A stretch of 64,000 nt of DNA, taken from positions 155,578 to 219,577 of the forward strand of contig JBBCJL010000011.1 of assembly GCA_037190225.1 (NCBI GenBank). Direction: 5' to 3'. The notes beneath the pieces were generated by a model that searched no databases, was not told where the DNA came from, and was given only the letters and a program-made list of their open reading frames with translations. This DNA comes from MKSF01 sp037190225 (GTDB lineage Bacteria; Bacteroidota; Bacteroidia; Chitinophagales; Chitinophagaceae). A program made the translations under genes and the position numbers. Of the stretch, positions 60,822 through 64,000 are shown one piece after another. Position 1 is the first letter of the stretch. Each line of letters starts with the position of its first letter.

Positions 60822-61769
60822 ATGAAAAAAGTACTTTTATCCGTTCTCACTCCTGCAACGTTGCTCCTGGCCGCTGTGCCTGCCCGGGCCTGTGATATCT
60901 GCGGCTGCGGCGCCGGGAGCTATTACATCGGCATACTGCCGGAGTTCAATAAGAAAATAGCAGGTATCCGTTACAGGGGCAGCACCCTGACCACGCATCT
61001 CGGTCCCGGCGGGAAAACGACCTATCTTACCACTGATGAGCAGTATCATACCACCGAGGTGTGGGGCGGCTGGACCATCAAAGATAAATTCAGGATCCTG
61101 GGGTATATACCGGTGAGCTATAATGCCAAAAGCAATGAATCGGCAACGGCGTCCAAAACCGGCCTGTCAGATGCTTCGGCCTTAGGCTTCTACCGCTTGC
61201 TCCGCAGCAAAAGAACGCTACCTGGTACAAGTGAAAGGTCAGGAAAGCTGCTGGTGCAGGATCTATGGATAGGCGGCGGTATCAAATTGCCTACGGGCAG
61301 GTATAACCCTTCCGACAAAAGCAGCACCGATGCAGGTACCAACCTCTTTCAGCTGGGAACGGGAAGCACAGATTTCATACTTATGGGTATGTATGATATA
61401 AGGCTGCAGGATGCCGGTCTTAATGTCACCGCGGGCTATAAGGTCAATACTACCAATAAGCACGATTATTATTACGGGAACCGGTTCAGCGGCAGTACCC
61501 AGCTCTATTATAAATTCAGGTTCAACAACAAATGGATGGCGGCCCCTAATGCGGGCTTTCATTATGAGCGCTCAGGAAAAGACCTGGATGGCGGGTATAG
61601 TGTACGTGCTACGGGAGGAGTGGCCGCTTTCGCCACACTGGGCGCCGAAATAAACTTCAGCAAGTGTACTTTTGGCGGAAACTTCCAGCCGGTACTTTTC
61701 CAGGACCTGGGTAGTGGAGCGGTCCGGACCGGCAACAGGAGTATGGTACATTTGTCCCTGCTGTTATGA
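60822..61769 (+). CDS. Outer-membrane barrel protein with N-terminal CDICGCG
   Basis: A protein of about 315 residues with a signal peptide (to ARA, about residue 23). The mature protein starts CDICGCGAGSYYIGILPEFNKKIAGIRYRG, followed by strands typical of a porin or autotransporter-like barrel (GGIKLPTGRYNPSDKSS, TAGYKVNTTNKHDYYYGN, YYKFRFNNKWMAAPNAGFHYERSGKD). The C-x-x-C-x-C cluster is an attractive copper site, but no function is known to me. An upstream in-frame ATG at 60813 is possible. It is the last gene of the MbnP cluster (9-18 bases after the di-haem gene). Confidence 0.7.
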   Translation: MKKVLLSVLTPATLLLAAVPARACDICGCGAGSYYIGILPEFNKKIAGIRYRGSTLTTHLGPGGKTTYLTTDEQYHTTEVWGGWTIKDKFRILGYIPVSYNAKSNESATASKTGLSDASALGFYRLLRSKRTLPGTSERSGKLLVQDLWIGGGIKLPTGRYNPSDKSSTDAGTNLFQLGTGSTDFILMGMYDIRLQDAGLNVTAGYKVNTTNKHDYYYGNRFSGSTQLYYKFRFNNKWMAAPNAGFHYERSGKDLDGGYSVRATGGVAAFATLGAEINFSKCTFGGNFQPVLFQDLGSGAVRTGNRSMVHLSLLL

Positions 61770-62034
61770 CAAGAGCGTCAGGGTTAATAATAATCAATCA
61801 GCAGCTTATAGTAACAGTCAATCTAATCTGTTTTTTTAAATAAAATTCAAAATTTTCACCTTTAATATAATGTTCATTAACAATGTCTATTTTTATTAAA
61901 ATAATTAATAGGCTTCCTCTTTTGTAAGTGTTGCGTTTTGTGCAAATAAGTTAATGCACGACAGTGATAGTGTGAAAATTAATTTCATATTTCTATTTGA
62001 TTTTCGTTTTAATAATTTATGCTATTTTTTATTG

Positions 62035-62850
62035 CTAATCATTTGATTTAAATGGATTTTTATCGAAGCGGAATGATAGTCCAATAAAAGGATTGAAGCA
62101 GTATTGTTGTTGGTTTAGGTTTTCTGCTGTTACCGAGCTTTCTATTATTTGTCCTATACTATAGTCGTTATTGGGGCGGTTTTGTTTATGTACTGCCACG
62201 CCGCCTGTCAAAATTATATTTTGTCCTATGGCCAAAGACAGGCCCGTAAAAACTGCCAGCTCTTCAAAATTGAATCCCAAACCACCAGTGTAGCCAAAGG
62301 ATACATTGTTGTGGTTATTCATAAGAGTAAACATAATGGAAGGCATCAGTTCTATAGCTTTGTTGTCCTGTACTTCTGCTACGGTGTGAGCACCGTCTTT
62401 TTCCTGCGAAATAAATTTTGAACGGTTACGAAAAACTACCGCATTAGCCCCTAAGGTTGTTGTCCAGCTCCAATCAGATTGACTTCTGAGAACGTATTTT
62501 CTTTCTTTAGGTTGCGCTTCATCTGTTGTAGCAACAATAGTGTATTCTGTATTGCTGCCAAATATTATTTTTGTAGTGGACTTAATACCTTTTTTCTTTA
62601 TAATACCTTGTATGCTTTCTGTAGACAGAGGTTTATATAATTTTGCCCCCTTTTTCATTGTAAAACTATTCCCACCTTCTATCTTAAAATGGTATTTTCC
62701 TCTTGGCACAATTATTTCCACAGAATCCACTTCTTTATCAACTTCAACTGTAATTTTTTTGTTTCTCTTATCGTTAAGGTCAACTTGCACTTGTGCCCAA
62801 GTTGTTCCAACAAAGGCAAGCAATGCGATGGTTAATAAATTCACTTTCAT
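62035..62850 (-). CDS. Exported barrel-like protein of unknown function
   Basis: A 271-residue protein with a signal peptide (to TTWAQ, residue about 20). The middle is beta-rich (KITVEVDKEVDSVEIIVPRGKYHFKIEGG) and the C-terminus looks like outer-membrane strands (FGYTGGLGFNFEELAVFTGLSLAIGQNIILTGG, then FNPFIGLSFRFDKNPFKSND with a barrel-type end). I do not recognise a named family. Codons are clearly more AT-rich than in the rest of the window. It is divergent from the LuxR-type gene. The 61770-62034 gap is AT-rich with no gene seen. Confidence 0.65.
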   Translation of the reverse strand: MKVNLLTIALLAFVGTTWAQVQVDLNDKRNKKITVEVDKEVDSVEIIVPRGKYHFKIEGGNSFTMKKGAKLYKPLSTESIQGIIKKKGIKSTTKIIFGSNTEYTIVATTDEAQPKERKYVLRSQSDWSWTTTLGANAVVFRNRSKFISQEKDGAHTVAEVQDNKAIELMPSIMFTLMNNHNNVSFGYTGGLGFNFEELAVFTGLSLAIGQNIILTGGVAVHKQNRPNNDYSIGQIIESSVTAENLNQQQYCFNPFIGLSFRFDKNPFKSND

Positions 62851-62983
62851 AATTATTTATTATTGTTTTAAATTAAAAATATTCATAGCGTTTTTGGATT
62901 GTTTCCAGTTTTAATTTCTTACTAAAAAGCATTTATAAGCTAAAGTTGATTCCTTCACAAAAATATAATTTAAAATTTATTTA

Positions 62984-63009
62984 AAAAATACCTAATATTG
63001 AGTATTTTT
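62984..63009. promoter_or_regulatory. Inverted repeat in front of the LuxR-type gene
   Basis: AAAAATAC-N10-GTATTTTT lies 18 bases before the LuxR-type ATG in the divergent intergenic region. It could be a regulator site, but AT-rich inverted repeats are common by chance. Confidence 0.3.
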
Positions 63010-63026
63010 AACTCACAGCAATAAGA

Positions 63027-63752
63027 ATGCCAATGCGACATGAGGATTATCTTCCCAATTATATAGACTGCGATGAGCTAACGAAACAGCAAATAACCCA
63101 AAAGATTAATGCCTTTTCTTCCCTATCTGAGAATCTTCCTGTGTATATCATTCACGAGCTGAGCAGCGGCAAAAATGCCGTTGTTTATATGTCGCCTAAA
63201 GGCTTAGAAGAATTAGGTACGACATTAGAAGAAGTAAGAGCGTTCGGCGAAAAATATCACGATATCTTTTTTAATCCTGATGATGTGGTAAGCTATCTCG
63301 CTAAATGGACAGATTTTGCAGTAGATTACAGAAACAAAGATGCTTGGTTTACTTTCTTCCAACAAGTAAAGACGAGCAACTACGATAAGCCAATATGGTT
63401 TTTAAGCGCTTCTGCAGTTATCGCTTATAACGAAGCAACACAAAAACCCTTGTTTTCCATTACACTTGCCTTTCGCCTTAATCAATATCTCCCTATTGTT
63501 CCCAAATTGGAAAGGCTAGTGAGTGAAAATAATTTCTTGAAAGAGAAGATGAATCTGTTTATATCGCTTACCAAAAAGGAGAAAGAAATACTCCACTTTA
63601 TGGCACAAGGAATGAGTCTCAAGGTTATTGCAAATGATTTATGCACCTCTGAACTTACCATAAAAACCCATAGACGGAATATCAAGAAAAAACTAAAAAT
63701 AAAAAATGATGTAGAAATGGTACAATTTGCCCAAGCCTTCAATATCACTTAA
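63027..63752 (+). CDS. LuxR-family regulator with PAS-like sensor
   Basis: A 241-residue regulator. Residues 30-150 form a PAS-like fold (PVYIIHELSSGKNAVVYMSPKGLEELGTTLEEVRAFGEKYHDIFFN). The C-terminal LuxR helix-turn-helix spans about 180-241 (LTKKEKEILHFMAQGMSLKVIANDLCTSELTIKTHRRNIKKKLKIKN). The ligand is unknown. The start may be the ATG at 63033 (MRHEDYL). The gene is AT-rich like its divergent neighbour and lies next to an rRNA operon. Confidence 0.85.
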   Translation: MPMRHEDYLPNYIDCDELTKQQITQKINAFSSLSENLPVYIIHELSSGKNAVVYMSPKGLEELGTTLEEVRAFGEKYHDIFFNPDDVVSYLAKWTDFAVDYRNKDAWFTFFQQVKTSNYDKPIWFLSASAVIAYNEATQKPLFSITLAFRLNQYLPIVPKLERLVSENNFLKEKMNLFISLTKKEKEILHFMAQGMSLKVIANDLCTSELTIKTHRRNIKKKLKIKNDVEMVQFAQAFNIT

Positions 63753-63858
63753 ATTATTTATTACGGGCAGAGATATAAAAGAGAGGCATAAGAGGAGTAT
63801 AAGAGGCCGGGTAAGTATGTGTATAATGGGTATGCTGCTGGGTATAGGCATAAACTAA

Positions 63859-63888
63859 AAAACGCCTCAACATATTGTTGAGGCGTTA
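63859..63888 (-). terminator. rRNA operon terminator
   Basis: On the minus strand AACGCCTCAACA-ATA-TGTTGAGGCGTT forms a perfect hairpin and is followed by TTTTT. It lies about 10 bases past the 3' end of the 5S gene. Confidence 0.85.
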
Positions 63889-63898
63889 TAAATACATA

Positions 63899-64000
<102 letters not shown>

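Overview
The window reads as a chromosomal segment of a Bacteroidota bacterium, most likely of the Chitinophagaceae or a close relative. Signs seen in the sequence are the TAnnTTTG type -7 promoter motif in front of many genes, type IX secretion (T9SS) C-terminal sorting domains, a PorV/PorQ-like plus PorU2-like gene pair, DUF1343, DUF2911, DUF5606 and DUF6089 proteins, and almost no Shine-Dalgarno signals. Genus and species cannot be set from sequence alone.

Layout. 1-12,150 is mostly housekeeping and envelope genes (PhnA-like, CNNM/CBS membrane protein, O-methyltransferase, LysM glucosaminidase, Hsp20, a QueA-type enzyme, DUF1343 and DUF2911 proteins) plus the RNase P RNA gene at 9653-10010. 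12,250-16,740 is an accessory island: a 1.25 kb array of short hairpin modules, then two tandem copies of a cassette made of a fulvocin C-like cysteine-rich peptide gene and a membrane-anchored thioredoxin-like gene, with a divergent XRE regulator. One peptide gene is intact (220 aa lipoprotein precursor); the other is only the eight-cysteine core joined to a repeat module. The 3' ends of the two thioredoxin-like genes are almost identical in DNA, which points to gene conversion or recent recombination.

16,741-38,770 returns to core functions: CCA-adding enzyme, DUF5606 protein, sterol desaturase family protein, 3-hydroxybutyryl-CoA dehydrogenase, an operon of ACMSD, an ABC ATPase and an LD-carboxypeptidase, a PorG-like barrel, an ABC exporter, two T9SS cargo enzymes (metzincin protease, endonuclease I), LeuRS, sigma-54, an ArsR-type regulator, and a cysteine desulfurase plus A-type Fe-S carrier pair. 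38,847-49,242 holds an arabinose-5-phosphate isomerase-like protein, the PorV/Q-PorU2 pair, a large PIG-L deacetylase and a GmhA-type isomerase.

49,500-61,800 is a mixed set: lipocalin-like lipoprotein, O/P-type porin, a TIMP/NTR-like protein facing an ecotin homologue (two potential protease inhibitors), a sigma-54 activator with no phospho-acceptor aspartate, a small ORF plus merC behind a strong inverted-repeat operator candidate, a methyltransferase and thioredoxin-reductase-like pair, an AraC regulator, and a probable copper cluster (MbnP, MbnH-like di-haem protein, a barrel with an N-terminal CDICGCG). 61,770-63,850 is visibly AT-richer and carries a barrel-like protein facing a LuxR-type regulator. 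The window ends in a 5S rRNA gene on the minus strand, so an rRNA operon lies just beyond the right edge.

The best candidate for a little-described system is the fulvocin-like peptide and thioredoxin cassette with its repeat array (about 12.25-16.74 kb). All functional calls come from motif and family recognition by eye; no search was run.
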